64,000 nt of DNA from CBDBIG01 sp965205845 [NCBI: bacterium] (GTDB lineage Bacteria; SAR324), in the NCBI GenBank assembly GCA_965205845.1, contig CBDBIG010000003.1, positions 620,001-684,000 of the forward strand, read 5' to 3'. Position numbers and translations under genes: made by a program. The notes beneath the pieces were generated by a model, which had not been told where the DNA came from, did not search any database, and saw only the letters and a program-made list of their open reading frames with translations. Below, in pieces: positions 45,699 to 55,121 of this stretch. Position 1 is the stretch's first letter. The number at the start of each line of letters is the position of its first letter.

Positions 45699-47480
45699 AT
45701 GTACCCACGACAATTAGCCTTTGCTTGGCGCTATATAAAACTACTTGCCTTTGGACAAGAAACCGTACTCCATGCCCTGCGCAAACAGGCTACCCTACGC
45801 CCCCATGAGCCCTTTTTGTTTTTTGACGGTCATTGGCAGAGTTGGGGAGATTTTTGGGATCGGGTACAGCAGCGGGTCAATGCCTTGCATTCCTTAGGGG
45901 CAAAGCCAGGTGAGGTCAGTGCTTTGTGGATGGAAAATAGCCCCGAGTTGCTCCAAAACGCACTGGCAGTGTGCCAACTAGGAGGGGTGGCCGCCCTCAT
46001 TTCCCCGGATTTGCAGGGCAAAGCACTGACCCATAACCTCACCGTAAGCAACGCCAAGCGCTTGGTTGTGGGTGCCAGTTTGGCCGATGCTGTGCTGGAA
46101 AGTATGGAAGAACTTAGCACCTTGCCCTTGACGGCCTATTGGGAGGACGCCCCGGTTGCCCTCTCCCCAAAAGGCAGGCAAAAGCCTGCCTGTGCCCAGT
46201 GGCCTGTTCTGGCTGAACAGGTGGCTCAGCAGCCTAAAACGGCCAGTTTTGCGCAAGTACCCAAAGCGGATCACATGGCATTGTATATTCATACCTCAGG
46301 CACCACAGGCATGCCCAAAGCAGCGCGCATTACCCACCACCGTTGGATGGGGGCGGGTTTGGCGATGGGTTTTTATGCGCAACATCTTACCACTGATGAC
46401 TGCCTTTATTGCCCGCTTCCCCTGCACCACAGCAACGGCATGTTGATTTCTTTTGGTTCCACCTTGGTGACGGGTGCACGTTTTGCCTTAAGCAAGTGCT
46501 TTAGTGCGAGCCAGTTTTGGAAAGAAGCAAAGGCTAGCAAGGCCACAACGTTTGTGTACATTGGGGAATTGCTGCGCTACCTTAGCCAGGTACCACCCCA
46601 TGCAGCCGAGCGCGAGCATGGTATTCGAATTATTTTAGGCAATGGCCTGCGCCCCGATTTATGGGAAGTGGTCCAACAACGCTTTGGCATTCCAAACATT
46701 CGTGAATTCTATGCCTCCACCGAGGGCAATGCCGTTATGGTCAACATGAGCAATCGTCAAGGGTCGGTAGGGCGCCCTCTGCTTAAAGTGTTCGATAACA
46801 CAGCCATTGTGAAGCGCGATGCGATTGAAGGTCAGCCTTTGCGTAATGCCGACGGATTTTGTGTGCCCAGCCCCCTCAACGAAGCGGGCGAATTTTTGGG
46901 AAAAATTCGCTTTACCACCCCGTTTCACGGGTATACCCAAACTGAAAAAGCACAAGACAAGGTGCTGAACAACGTGTTTAAAGCAAAGGATACTTATTTC
47001 CGTAGCGGCGATTTAATGCGCAAAGACGAGGAGGGTGATTTTTTCTTCGTCGATCGCATCGGCGATACCTTCCGTTGGAAGGGGGAAAATGTCTCCACGC
47101 AGCAGGTGGAGCAGGTTTTGCACCAACTTCCCGCCATTGCTTGGGCCAATGTGTATGGGGTGGAAGTGCCAAACACGGAGGGGCGCGCAGGGATGGCCGC
47201 CTTGATACTACAACCTGATGCCGAGTTGGATGGCAAGCAATGGCTGAGGTTTCTGCAACAACACTTGCCTATCTATGCTATACCCGTGTTTTTGCGCCTT
47301 ATGAAACAGTTGGAAACCACTGCCACCATGAAATTGTCTAAAAAAACCTTGCAAGAACAAGGCATGCACCCCAAAAACATCCAAGAAGCACTCTTTTATG
47401 CCGACAAGGAAACGACCCAATACTTGCTATGGGACACGGATTGCTATCAACGCTGCCAGCAAGGCACATTGCGCCTGTGA
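45699..47480 (+). CDS. Long-chain acyl-CoA synthetase, FATP-like
   Basis: Activates fatty or related carboxylic acids with ATP and CoA. Of 593 residues; AMP-binding P-loop YIHTSGTTGMPKAA (about 195), LPLHHSNGMLISFG, EFYASTEGNAVM and the adenylate motifs YFRSGDLMRKDEEGDFFFVD and DTFRWKGENVSTQQVE. The last two are characteristic of the very-long-chain/fatty acid transport protein branch (FadD6/SLC27 type). MKLSKKTLQ near the end carries the conserved C-domain lysine. It may supply acyl-CoA for lipid metabolism; its own operon is not evident. Confidence 0.9.
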   Translation: MYPRQLAFAWRYIKLLAFGQETVLHALRKQATLRPHEPFLFFDGHWQSWGDFWDRVQQRVNALHSLGAKPGEVSALWMENSPELLQNALAVCQLGGVAALISPDLQGKALTHNLTVSNAKRLVVGASLADAVLESMEELSTLPLTAYWEDAPVALSPKGRQKPACAQWPVLAEQVAQQPKTASFAQVPKADHMALYIHTSGTTGMPKAARITHHRWMGAGLAMGFYAQHLTTDDCLYCPLPLHHSNGMLISFGSTLVTGARFALSKCFSASQFWKEAKASKATTFVYIGELLRYLSQVPPHAAEREHGIRIILGNGLRPDLWEVVQQRFGIPNIREFYASTEGNAVMVNMSNRQGSVGRPLLKVFDNTAIVKRDAIEGQPLRNADGFCVPSPLNEAGEFLGKIRFTTPFHGYTQTEKAQDKVLNNVFKAKDTYFRSGDLMRKDEEGDFFFVDRIGDTFRWKGENVSTQQVEQVLHQLPAIAWANVYGVEVPNTEGRAGMAALILQPDAELDGKQWLRFLQQHLPIYAIPVFLRLMKQLETTATMKLSKKTLQEQGMHPKNIQEALFYADKETTQYLLWDTDCYQRCQQGTLRL

Positions 47481-47993
47481 ATGCCTGGTGTAGACTTGAG
47501 TGGATTGCTATTCGAACGCTGCTTAAAGGTAGCCTAGGCAAAGGAGGCAAGCGGTTGATGGCGACATCAACACGCAAAAAACATGCCGCTTTGTCCTTGC
47601 GCTGAGGCAAGCAGTGTAAGAGCACGTGTCCCTTTACACCAAAGTCGCATGCCGCTGTTTTTTGGGCGAGATGCGTGTGACCACCCTTTTTGGGGTGCAT
47701 TTGTGTCAGAAATCCCGCTATATTCCGTTATTTCAATGTGTTGGCAAAGCATGGGGACGGGCACACAAAGCCCCTTTTTAGACCACTTTTAAGCATTTGG
47801 GGGTGACTGAATACTTCTTTTAAGCCATACTGCCCCTACGAGGCTTAAAAAATAACGGGGAACTTGCGCCTTTTTGCGTAGAAGGGGTATACCCTACGTG
47901 TGTGTAGGCATGCGTGTTTGCATACCGCGTGATAACCCATTTGAAAAGGGTTCCTTGGGCGTACTCGAAAATAATAAGACAAGAAGACACACG
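47481..47993. other. Intergenic region upstream of the PAC2 gene
   Basis: No coding frame is convincing. At 47713-47765 it carries ATCCCGCTATAT followed by AAGCATGGGGACGGG, the same combination seen near 3795-3835 but with a different spacer. TTTGAAAAGGGTTCCTTGGG and the start-site spacing AGAAGACACACG precede the PAC2 start. Confidence 0.4.
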
Positions 47994-48782
47994 ATGCTCA
48001 GTTTACCCAAGCCGTTACGTGTTCGGTCTATCCCGCAATTGCGCGATCCATTACTGCTGATTGCCATGGAAGGCTGGAATGATGGAGGCATGGCTGCCTC
48101 AACTGCCATGCGCTACCTCATTCGTCACTTGGATGCCAAACTTTTTGCTTCTATCGATGCCGATGCGTACTATGTATTTAGTGAAAATCGACCTCAAGTC
48201 GAATGGACGAACCAAAATCAACGGCAAATTATTTGGCAGAAAAACGATTTTTACTATGCAAAACTACCCGATGCAGAACGTGATGTGATTTTGTTTAAAG
48301 GTGTGGAGCCTAATTTAAAATGGCAGAGTTTCGCAGCATTGCTGCTGGAGATAGCCAAAACCCATCAAGTCAAAATGATTGCCACCTTGGGTGGTTTTTT
48401 AGGCGATGCGCTTTACAGCAAGCCTGTACAGGTGAGTGCCTATAGCAATGATCTCGATATGGAGCGAGAATATGGGCTAACCAGCACCCAATATGAAGGA
48501 CCTACGGGTATGATTGGGGTGTGTTACAATATGTTTCAAGAGCGGCATTACACCGCCCTGAGCTTGTGGGCCGCCGTGCCTTATTATATTTCCATCCCCA
48601 ACCCCAAAGCAGCCCTTGCCTTGTTGCGACAGTTGTGTACCATCTTCAAATTTACCCTCAATCTTTCTACATTGGAAAATGCTGCGGATCATTTTGACCA
48701 AGAAATTAACGATGTGATTGCGAAAGACCCTCAAGTGGAAGCGTATATGAACGAACTCAAGAAACGTGACTTGATGAATTGA
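47994..48782 (+). CDS. PAC2 family protein
   Basis: A 262-residue protein of the PAC2 family, related to proteasome-assembly chaperone 2. PLLLIAMEGWNDGGMAAS and the later GGFLGDALYS and YEGPTGMIGVCYNMFQE are the recognisable parts. Bacterial members have no agreed role, though some are linked to ATP-grasp ligases. A 61-bp piece of this gene (48671-48731, coding for AADHFDQEINDVIAKDP) recurs, slightly altered, at 55214-55274. Confidence 0.82.
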   Translation: MLSLPKPLRVRSIPQLRDPLLLIAMEGWNDGGMAASTAMRYLIRHLDAKLFASIDADAYYVFSENRPQVEWTNQNQRQIIWQKNDFYYAKLPDAERDVILFKGVEPNLKWQSFAALLLEIAKTHQVKMIATLGGFLGDALYSKPVQVSAYSNDLDMEREYGLTSTQYEGPTGMIGVCYNMFQERHYTALSLWAAVPYYISIPNPKAALALLRQLCTIFKFTLNLSTLENAADHFDQEINDVIAKDPQVEAYMNELKKRDLMN

Positions 48783-48915
48783 GCGCCTCACATATCAACC
48801 ACAGGGCCTCTTTTTAACCCTTCTTTTCAACGCCTCAGGTGTGTCTTGCTTGACAAGGTGTTGCTTTTTTCTTGCGTTGGGTTGAAATGCCCCCTATCGT
48901 ACTCATTCCTTGCCC

Positions 48916-49932
48916 ATGTCTTCCCCTAAAGCACCTGTGCATACCTCATGTGCAAGCGCGCCCCAAACACTTTTACGCTATCGCCCCATTAGCCAGCACT
49001 ACCGTGCTTACTTTGGTGAAAAAGTACAAAAAATTGGGCTTATCGTGTCACATACGTGCCCTAATCGTTTAGGGATAAACGGCATGCAAGTCTGCAGTTT
49101 TTGCGATGTGTGGGGGTCTTCTGCTAACGAGGCCATGCGTCACCAATCCATAACACGCCAAATACAAGGCCAAAAAGCACGCTTAAGCAAGCGCTACAAA
49201 GCCAAGCGGTTTTTAGCCTATATGCAAGCGTATACCACGACTTTTGCGCGGGTAAGCCGCGTGGAGCGATGGTGCAAAACGGCTCTCGAGCAAGACGGTG
49301 TCCTGGGTGTGGTGCTTGGATCGCGCCCTGATTGTTTGCCCAAACCCATGCTTTTGATGCTGCAAGGGCTTGCACGGCAAACCTATGTTTCGGTTGAATT
49401 AGGCTTGCAAAGTGTGGATGATGGGCAATTGGCGTTTTTGCGGCGCGGCCACAGCGCCGCCAATGCCCTTGATGCCTTAAAGCGGCTGGCTGACTGCAAC
49501 AATCTGCACCATGGCGCACACTTAATCTTTGGATTTCCCAATGAGAGCGCACAAAGTTGGCATGAGTTGCTCGAGTACACCATTGAGTGCTTGCGTGCCC
49601 ACAATGTACATAACGTGAAACTGCATAATTTGCATGTGCTTAAAAATACAGCCCTTGCAGAACGGTACGCCAAAGGCCGTTTTGTCCCCATCTCTTTGCC
49701 AGATTATGCCATGCGCATTGTGCATTTTTTAAATCACTTACCCCAACATGTGTTTGTGCACCGTCTCAATGCAGTGGCATCGCGCTGGGCCGAACTGTTA
49801 GCCCCCGATTGGGCAAGGGAAAAAATGCGTCCGATGCAAACCATTTTAAACACACTGGCAATACACAATGCATGGCAAGGCAAGCATTTGGGGCAGGCAC
49901 AACAAGGCTTGGGCCCTGGCATCTGTGGGTAA
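48916..49932 (+). CDS. Radical SAM protein, YhcC/TIGR01212-like
   Basis: Of 338 residues from the ATG at 48916 (the TTG at 48910 is less likely). The iron-sulfur cysteines are in SHTCPNRLGINGMQVCSFC with the YhcC-type spacing Cx11CxxC. GVVLGSRPDCLPKPML and VSVELGLQSVDDGQLAFLRR and HLIFGFPNE continue the barrel. E. coli YhcC is its likely relative; its substrate is unknown. It lies 133 bases after the PAC2 gene in the same direction. Confidence 0.88.
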   Translation: MSSPKAPVHTSCASAPQTLLRYRPISQHYRAYFGEKVQKIGLIVSHTCPNRLGINGMQVCSFCDVWGSSANEAMRHQSITRQIQGQKARLSKRYKAKRFLAYMQAYTTTFARVSRVERWCKTALEQDGVLGVVLGSRPDCLPKPMLLMLQGLARQTYVSVELGLQSVDDGQLAFLRRGHSAANALDALKRLADCNNLHHGAHLIFGFPNESAQSWHELLEYTIECLRAHNVHNVKLHNLHVLKNTALAERYAKGRFVPISLPDYAMRIVHFLNHLPQHVFVHRLNAVASRWAELLAPDWAREKMRPMQTILNTLAIHNAWQGKHLGQAQQGLGPGICG

Positions 49933-49996
49933 AAATGTGTGATAAGGCATCTTTTGCCCACAAAATACGCATTTTTAATATAAAGTAGAACTGTCT

Positions 49997-50269
49997 ATGG
50001 GCTTGGTACGCTTCATTTTTATCCTTGTGGGTGTTATCATGGCCCTCCTTTTTTGGCAGCGCATCAACCAAAAAATCCGCCGAAGATCCATCGACCCATT
50101 GCAAGAAGATTCAAGGCTGGGGCGGTTGGTACCTTGCGCTGCTTGCGCTACCTATATCGATCAAAAAACCGCACACGTGAAGCGTCACGAGGGTGTTAAG
50201 GGCTTTTTTTGTGATGCCGAATGTGCCAAAGTGGGCTTCGTCACGCCCTCTCAAAAAGGCAAAAAATAG
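49997..50269 (+). CDS. Small membrane protein with a four-cysteine zinc-binding motif
   Basis: The 90-residue product has one N-terminal membrane helix (VRFIFILVGVIMALLFW), a basic and acidic linker and a C-terminal module CAAC...FFCDAEC that could bind zinc. It resembles short PP0621-like proteins found in Proteobacteria, whose function is unknown. It follows the radical SAM gene and is in turn followed by 94-bp repeats. Confidence 0.72.
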   Translation: MGLVRFIFILVGVIMALLFWQRINQKIRRRSIDPLQEDSRLGRLVPCAACATYIDQKTAHVKRHEGVKGFFCDAECAKVGFVTPSQKGKK

Positions 50270-50280
50270 GGTGCATTTTT

Positions 50281-50562
50281 TTAACAACTTATCCTGAGCT
50301 TGATTGTGAGGAGGGTCTGCATCCTTCAAGTTGTAGGCTTTAGAGAACCCGGTTTTGGCGGGACGCACCCATATTTAACAACTTATCCTGAGCTTGATTG
50401 TGAGGAGGGTCTGCATCCTTTCAAGTTGTAGGCTTTAGAGAACCCGGTTTTGGCGGGACGCACCCATATTTAACAACTTATCCTGAGCTTGATTGTGAGG
50501 AGGGTCTGCATTCCTCAAGTTGTAGGCTTTAGAGAACCCGGTTTTGGCGGGAGGCACTCATA
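50281..50562. repeat. Three tandem copies of a 94/95-bp unit
   Basis: Units start at 50281, 50375 and 50470. Each contains TTATCCTGAGCTTGATTGTG, AGGAGGGTCTGCAT and GAACCCGGTTTTGGCGGGA. Copies differ by single-base changes (CCTTC/CCTTTC, ACGCACCC/AGGCACTC). The last copy overlaps the 3' end of the LpoA-like gene by a few bases. The array lies between two convergent genes and might help end their transcripts, but the unit contains no clear T-run. Confidence 0.95.
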
Positions 50563-53056
50563 GAGGCAGGCGAAACACGCTGCCATGCTCCATCTTGAAA
50601 AAGACTCCGGGTTTTTCGACGGTGCCTTTGTGGGTAAAGCGGATGGTGGGGGTGATGGGAGTGCGAAACGTTTTCTGCCTGAGCAAGCGCGCCACGCCGC
50701 TGCGCGTATTACCTCCTTTGCTTTGCAAAATATCCCTTAAAATGTACATCGTTTCGTAGCCAAGGGCGGTGTAGGGCGAGGGTGAAAGGTAGGGTGTGCG
50801 CCACCCGTATATGTGTTGATGCTGTGCCATAAAAGCTGCCGTGCTGGCGTGTAGGCCACGTGAGTCGAAAGTGTCGTGAAACACGCCTCCAATGAGTTTA
50901 TTGGCACTATTAAGCAGCACGCTGGGTTGATTCCAATAGCGATTCCCAATGAACAAAGCATTTTCAGCGTCTATGGTGGTGGGATAAGAGATAATGTGTT
51001 GAAAGTTTCTGCCACCATTTGGGCCAATGGCTATCAGCAAACCCTCAAAATCGACCAGAGGGTCAGGCTTTTCTTTGAGGTCTTCCATTAAATTTTTCTC
51101 TTTTGTGCTCAATGGGCGTCCCAGTGCGGCAATGTGTGCAAAGGCGTTGCGCAACGCTTGGCCTAGTTTGCGCGGAATTCTGTTACCCGCAGGGGCAAAA
51201 GCCACCGATGCATTCACTTTTCCACCTTCTGCGCGGATTTGTTCCCAAAATTCCTCCACAAAACCTTGCCCATAATGGGTGGCAGGGTGCAGCAAGGCAA
51301 AGCGTTTCACGCTGCGATAGTGCACGGCATAACGCACCAAATCCTCCACCTCTTGCTTGATAGACTGGTTATGGCGAAACACCCACCATGCACCCACAGG
51401 AATTTGCATGCCCACCGAAAAAGATAGCAAGGGCACGTGTAGACTCTCTGCACGCTCTGCTGCCTTCTCCGATTCCAGCTTTGCAATGGGTCCAATAATG
51501 GCCACGACTTGATGCTTATTTACCAAGGTTTCGACCCCCTGGGCTGCTTGGGTGGCACTGCCATCGGTATAATGAATCACCAGTTCTGGCATAACCTGAG
51601 TGGGTGTTTGGCTGAGGGCTTTATTTTGTGTGCCTTCACCTTGGCGTAAATCCTCTGCCCCCCTGGCATCAAGGCGTTTGTCATTGGGTGTTTGGCTGAG
51701 GGCTTTATTTTGTGTGCCTTCACCTTGGCGTAAATCCTCTGCCCCCCTGGCATCAAGGCGTTTGTCATTGGGTGTTTGGCTGAGGGCTTTATTTTGTGTG
51801 CCTTCACCTTGGCGTAAATCCTCTGCCCCCCTGGCATCAAGGCGTTTGTCATTGGGTGTTTGGCTGAGGGCTTTATTTTGTGTGCCTTCACCTTGGCGTA
51901 AATCCTCTGCCCCCCTGGCATCAAGGCGTTTGGCGACCGACTGTGTCTGCCCCCCTGCCCTGGGAGTGTTTTCCGCAATGCTGGGGTTTTGGGCGATAGA
52001 TTGAATCACCATGCGGATCCCATCTAAGGTTTGATGCGCCAAACTGCGCAACAAACGGCTTTTGCTATGCAAGGGCAACAGCACTCCAATGCGCCATGGA
52101 CGCGTCCTTTGGCGCTCGCCTTGCTCTTCTTTCAAGCGATGAAGTATGTGTTCATCCTCTTCATCGTTCACCAAACCTTGGGCTTCAATGTGCGCTATTT
52201 TTTGGTCAGCCTCCTCGGTTTCACCCGCATTCAACAACGCCCAAGGGAGAAGTAACGGTTGCTTCTCGTGTAGCCAACTTCCCTGTGAGGGCAAGCTTGC
52301 CAAGGTGTGATCAAGTTTCTTGGGGCTGGGCAGGGTTTCTAAAAGCCGTACAATGTATGCACGCTGGGCGCGTTGCTCTTCTGGATTGCTTGAAAGCGCG
52401 GCACGCTGTACCAAAAACCCCAAGGCCTTTAAAATTTTTTGCTGCCTTAAAGCATCTTGCGCTTGTATCTTGAGCCACGCAAGCCGTGTCCTCTCCCCAA
52501 GGGCCGCTTGTTGGTCGGCGCTAATCAATGCCGATTGATCAAGGGGTTTTCCGCGCAAAAAGCGGGATTGGGCTAACGCAAACAGCGCATGTCCTACAAA
52601 AGGGTGCTCTAAAAAATGGGTTACAAACTCGCGTGCAAGCAGCTCTTGCTCCCACAAAGGGAGCTTGTTTGCCTGCAACAACAGCCAAACAAGGCAGTGC
52701 CCTGCCAATTGGCGCTGAAGGGATTGTGGTTTTAAAAGGCTTAGGGCGGGGTGCTGGGTGGGCACACTTTTTTGGCGACGCAAAATGGCGCGTTCGCGGC
52801 AGGCAGCAAAGTTTACCCAACGACCCAGCTTTGCAGGGGGTGGTGTCCCCAGTAATTCGGTCAAGGCATCGCTTTTTAATGCATTGCTGGTCAACCCAGG
52901 GCGCCCAGGGGGAAAAGCATCTGTGGCATCACTTAACAAGCTCTGTGCCCTTGCCCGTGACCCCGACAGCCCAAAACCCAACATAAAACCCAGCGCAAGG
53001 GCGAATACAAGGACGGGCATGGGGTTTGGCAAGGTCTTTTTCCATTCAAGCCGCAT
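50558..53056 (-). CDS. LpoA-like protein (penicillin-binding protein activator/periplasmic ligand-binding fold)
   Basis: An 832-residue exported protein with a signal peptide (PVLVFALALGFMLGFGL, cleavage near residue 38). The N-terminal part (about 90-310) is helical with TPR-like character. The C-terminal part (about 335-832) is a periplasmic-binding fold with WRIGVLLPL, VVAIIGPIAKLESEKAAE and FIGNRYW. This is the layout of LpoA, the outer-membrane activator of the cell-wall enzyme PBP1a, but no lipobox is present. Four 28-residue tandem repeats interrupt the binding fold at about 375-486. Confidence 0.75.
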   Translation of the reverse strand: MRLEWKKTLPNPMPVLVFALALGFMLGFGLSGSRARAQSLLSDATDAFPPGRPGLTSNALKSDALTELLGTPPPAKLGRWVNFAACRERAILRRQKSVPTQHPALSLLKPQSLQRQLAGHCLVWLLLQANKLPLWEQELLAREFVTHFLEHPFVGHALFALAQSRFLRGKPLDQSALISADQQAALGERTRLAWLKIQAQDALRQQKILKALGFLVQRAALSSNPEEQRAQRAYIVRLLETLPSPKKLDHTLASLPSQGSWLHEKQPLLLPWALLNAGETEEADQKIAHIEAQGLVNDEEDEHILHRLKEEQGERQRTRPWRIGVLLPLHSKSRLLRSLAHQTLDGIRMVIQSIAQNPSIAENTPRAGGQTQSVAKRLDARGAEDLRQGEGTQNKALSQTPNDKRLDARGAEDLRQGEGTQNKALSQTPNDKRLDARGAEDLRQGEGTQNKALSQTPNDKRLDARGAEDLRQGEGTQNKALSQTPTQVMPELVIHYTDGSATQAAQGVETLVNKHQVVAIIGPIAKLESEKAAERAESLHVPLLSFSVGMQIPVGAWWVFRHNQSIKQEVEDLVRYAVHYRSVKRFALLHPATHYGQGFVEEFWEQIRAEGGKVNASVAFAPAGNRIPRKLGQALRNAFAHIAALGRPLSTKEKNLMEDLKEKPDPLVDFEGLLIAIGPNGGRNFQHIISYPTTIDAENALFIGNRYWNQPSVLLNSANKLIGGVFHDTFDSRGLHASTAAFMAQHQHIYGWRTPYLSPSPYTALGYETMYILRDILQSKGGNTRSGVARLLRQKTFRTPITPTIRFTHKGTVEKPGVFFKMEHGSVFRLPL
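51601..51932 (-). repeat. Four in-frame 84-bp tandem repeats inside the LpoA-like gene
   Basis: Units start at 51601, 51685, 51769 and 51853. They encode KRLDARGAEDLRQGEGTQNK then ALSQTPND, 28 residues, nearly identical at base level. They fall just after the first strand and helix of the binding fold, in a surface loop by inference. Copy-number change would keep the frame. Confidence 0.95.
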
Positions 53057-53106
53057 GGTGTGTGCTTTCTTGTTTGAGTGGCTTTTGGTTTTAAATATGA
53101 CACGCC

Positions 53107-54072
53107 CTAAAAGATCACAATATCAGCGTGCTTTTTTAAGCGTTTAAGCAGGGCGTCAAGGCGCTGCTGATGTTGCTGTTGATATACCTGGGTGTAAAAA
53201 CGCTGGTATTGGGGTTGGGTTAACTGCTTGCAGTTTGTCCTTTGACCATGGCGCACGGCAAATACCTTAATTAAGTGCCAGCCAAACTGGGTTTTCACAG
53301 CATCACTCACCTGCCCAACCTCCATGTCAAAAGCCACTTTTTCAAAGGCATCGACCAACTCACCACGGGCAACAAACCCAAGCCTACCACGGTTTGCCGC
53401 GGCACTTGGATCTTGCGAAAACGCGCTCGCCAGTGCCTCAAAATTCTCCCCTGAGAGCACGCGCTTGCGTAATTGAACCAGGCGTTCTTTAGCTTCTTTG
53501 GCGGAGATGTTGCGCAGCAAAATATGTCCTATATCCAATTCCTTTCCACCACCGCTTTGTTTTGTACAGGCATGGTCAACATCCGCTTGTGAGACCAAAA
53601 TGCGATAATCGACCTGCTGGGTAATGACTTGGCGTCTTAGAAGGTCACGATAAATAATGGTCTTAAGGTCGGTCTCACTCATTTCATTTTCTATTTGGGG
53701 GTTGCTGCGGTAGATGCGGTCGACTTGTTCATCCAATTTGGATTCCTCCACGCGCAGTTGCAGTTGTTCTGCATGGCTCTCCAGTAACAAATTTTCCACC
53801 ACTTGTTGAAGCACTTGTTGGGATAAATTTGTAGGCAAAGGGTCTTTTTGTTGTTTATCTGCCTGGGCACGTTGGTGTTGTACTTTACGCAAGCGCAGCA
53901 GTTGGATAAATTCGCGTTGGGTGATTACCTTGCTGTTTACCACCACTTTTATCCCATCCACCTTCACCCGCCGTGCGCCTTGGGCGCTTGGCAAAAAAAG
54001 GCCTGCGCCCAGTGCCCCCAGCACAATCCACTGTACAAAACGCCATTTCAATGGCACCATAAAACGCCGCAT
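53107..54072 (-). CDS. surA: SurA-like periplasmic peptidyl-prolyl isomerase/chaperone
   Basis: Helps outer-membrane proteins fold. I chose the ATG at 54072 because a signal peptide follows (FVQWIVLGALGAGLFLPSAQG); the frame is open to 54171 with an unlikely Pro and His rich start. After the signal, the SurA N-terminal helical domain has VVVNSKVITQREF. One parvulin domain (about 175-285) has DIGHILLR, ENFEALASAFSQDPSAAANR and DMEVGQVSDAVKTQFGWHLI. E. coli SurA has two parvulin domains; only one is present here. Length 321. Confidence 0.88.
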   Translation of the reverse strand: MRRFMVPLKWRFVQWIVLGALGAGLFLPSAQGARRVKVDGIKVVVNSKVITQREFIQLLRLRKVQHQRAQADKQQKDPLPTNLSQQVLQQVVENLLLESHAEQLQLRVEESKLDEQVDRIYRSNPQIENEMSETDLKTIIYRDLLRRQVITQQVDYRILVSQADVDHACTKQSGGGKELDIGHILLRNISAKEAKERLVQLRKRVLSGENFEALASAFSQDPSAAANRGRLGFVARGELVDAFEKVAFDMEVGQVSDAVKTQFGWHLIKVFAVRHGQRTNCKQLTQPQYQRFYTQVYQQQHQQRLDALLKRLKKHADIVIF

Positions 54073-54266
54073 CGGTGGGCGATTCAGCCACCCTTTTTGA
54101 TAGGGTGGGCGATGGGGTGGGCAAGGGCAACAACCCTTTAATGTATGCGCTGCTCGCAAAACTATCTTCATGGTAAAATGGGTAGTGCTGCCTTCCTATT
54201 ATGAAGGGTGATAAAAATAGGGTGTGGGGATGGCTCCAAGAATGCATCTTCCTTGCAATGGTTTTT

Positions 54267-55121
54267 TTAAGGCAAATACTCCGTGTGTAAACGCTGCACA
54301 CGGAGCGCATCCACCCGCTTTAGCTGGTCACGCACCCGCTTAATAAGTGCTTTGTTCTGTCTGGCTGCAGGCACAAAATTGAGCACCCGGGTGCGCCGAA
54401 ACAAGCGTTGTTCAATCAAAAAATCCATTTGAAACGGGTAGTGTACATTCAAGGAATCGGAATTGGCCATCACAAAGGGGCCAAATTGAATGGCCAAGCG
54501 CCACGGCTCTTTGCCATTGCCTTGTATTTGGGTTTCTAGGCGAATGGGGTACAAGGATGCTTCGTCGAGCCACAGCGATTTTTCCTCGTTTTGCCATAAT
54601 TTAAGCACATGGGTCGACTTAAGGTGGGGGACAAGGCGGACCACGGTGGGAAACACCCCCCATTCGTTGAGCTCGGTCTGCCATGCCCGTGCAGAACCTT
54701 GCATAAAGCCCAAAAAGGGCGGGCGTACTTCTTGCACCGAAAAAACACGCTGGCTAAGCGAGGCTGCTTGAATGCTATTTTTTTGTTGAAGATAGACATG
54801 CAACACCCTCTTATCCTGAACAGACAAGGTTTCAATAACCAACTGCCTGCCTGCCCGCCAGTAGATACGTTGGATAAAGTTTTTAGCACTGGTGGGCGTT
54901 GACTGAAAAAGCGCAGGCGTTGCATAGTTGGGGGTAAACACCTCGCTGTGGGTTTCCATGTAAGCGCTTCTAAGACCGCCTTTGCGAAGCGCAATCCACT
55001 CAAACAATTCGTCTAACGAAGGAAGATACGCCAAAGCCAAGGGCGGGACCATCCCAAACCACAACAAGCAAAAAGCCAGCAAGGCCCGTTTACAAAGGCT
55101 TGGATTGAATCTCGGTTTCAC
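54267..55121 (-). CDS. Exported protein of unknown function
   Basis: The GTG at 55121 is preceded by AAGGAAG and begins a signal peptide (ALLAFCLLWFGMVPPLALA). The 284-residue product is mostly beta and amphipathic with patches such as WLDEASLYPIRLETQIQGNG and FVMANSDSLNVHYPFQMDF, which recall LolA/LolB-type lipoprotein-binding barrels. I cannot confirm that. It lies just upstream of surA in the same direction, which fits a role in the cell envelope. Confidence 0.65.
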   Translation of the reverse strand: MKPRFNPSLCKRALLAFCLLWFGMVPPLALAYLPSLDELFEWIALRKGGLRSAYMETHSEVFTPNYATPALFQSTPTSAKNFIQRIYWRAGRQLVIETLSVQDKRVLHVYLQQKNSIQAASLSQRVFSVQEVRPPFLGFMQGSARAWQTELNEWGVFPTVVRLVPHLKSTHVLKLWQNEEKSLWLDEASLYPIRLETQIQGNGKEPWRLAIQFGPFVMANSDSLNVHYPFQMDFLIEQRLFRRTRVLNFVPAARQNKALIKRVRDQLKRVDALRVQRLHTEYLP

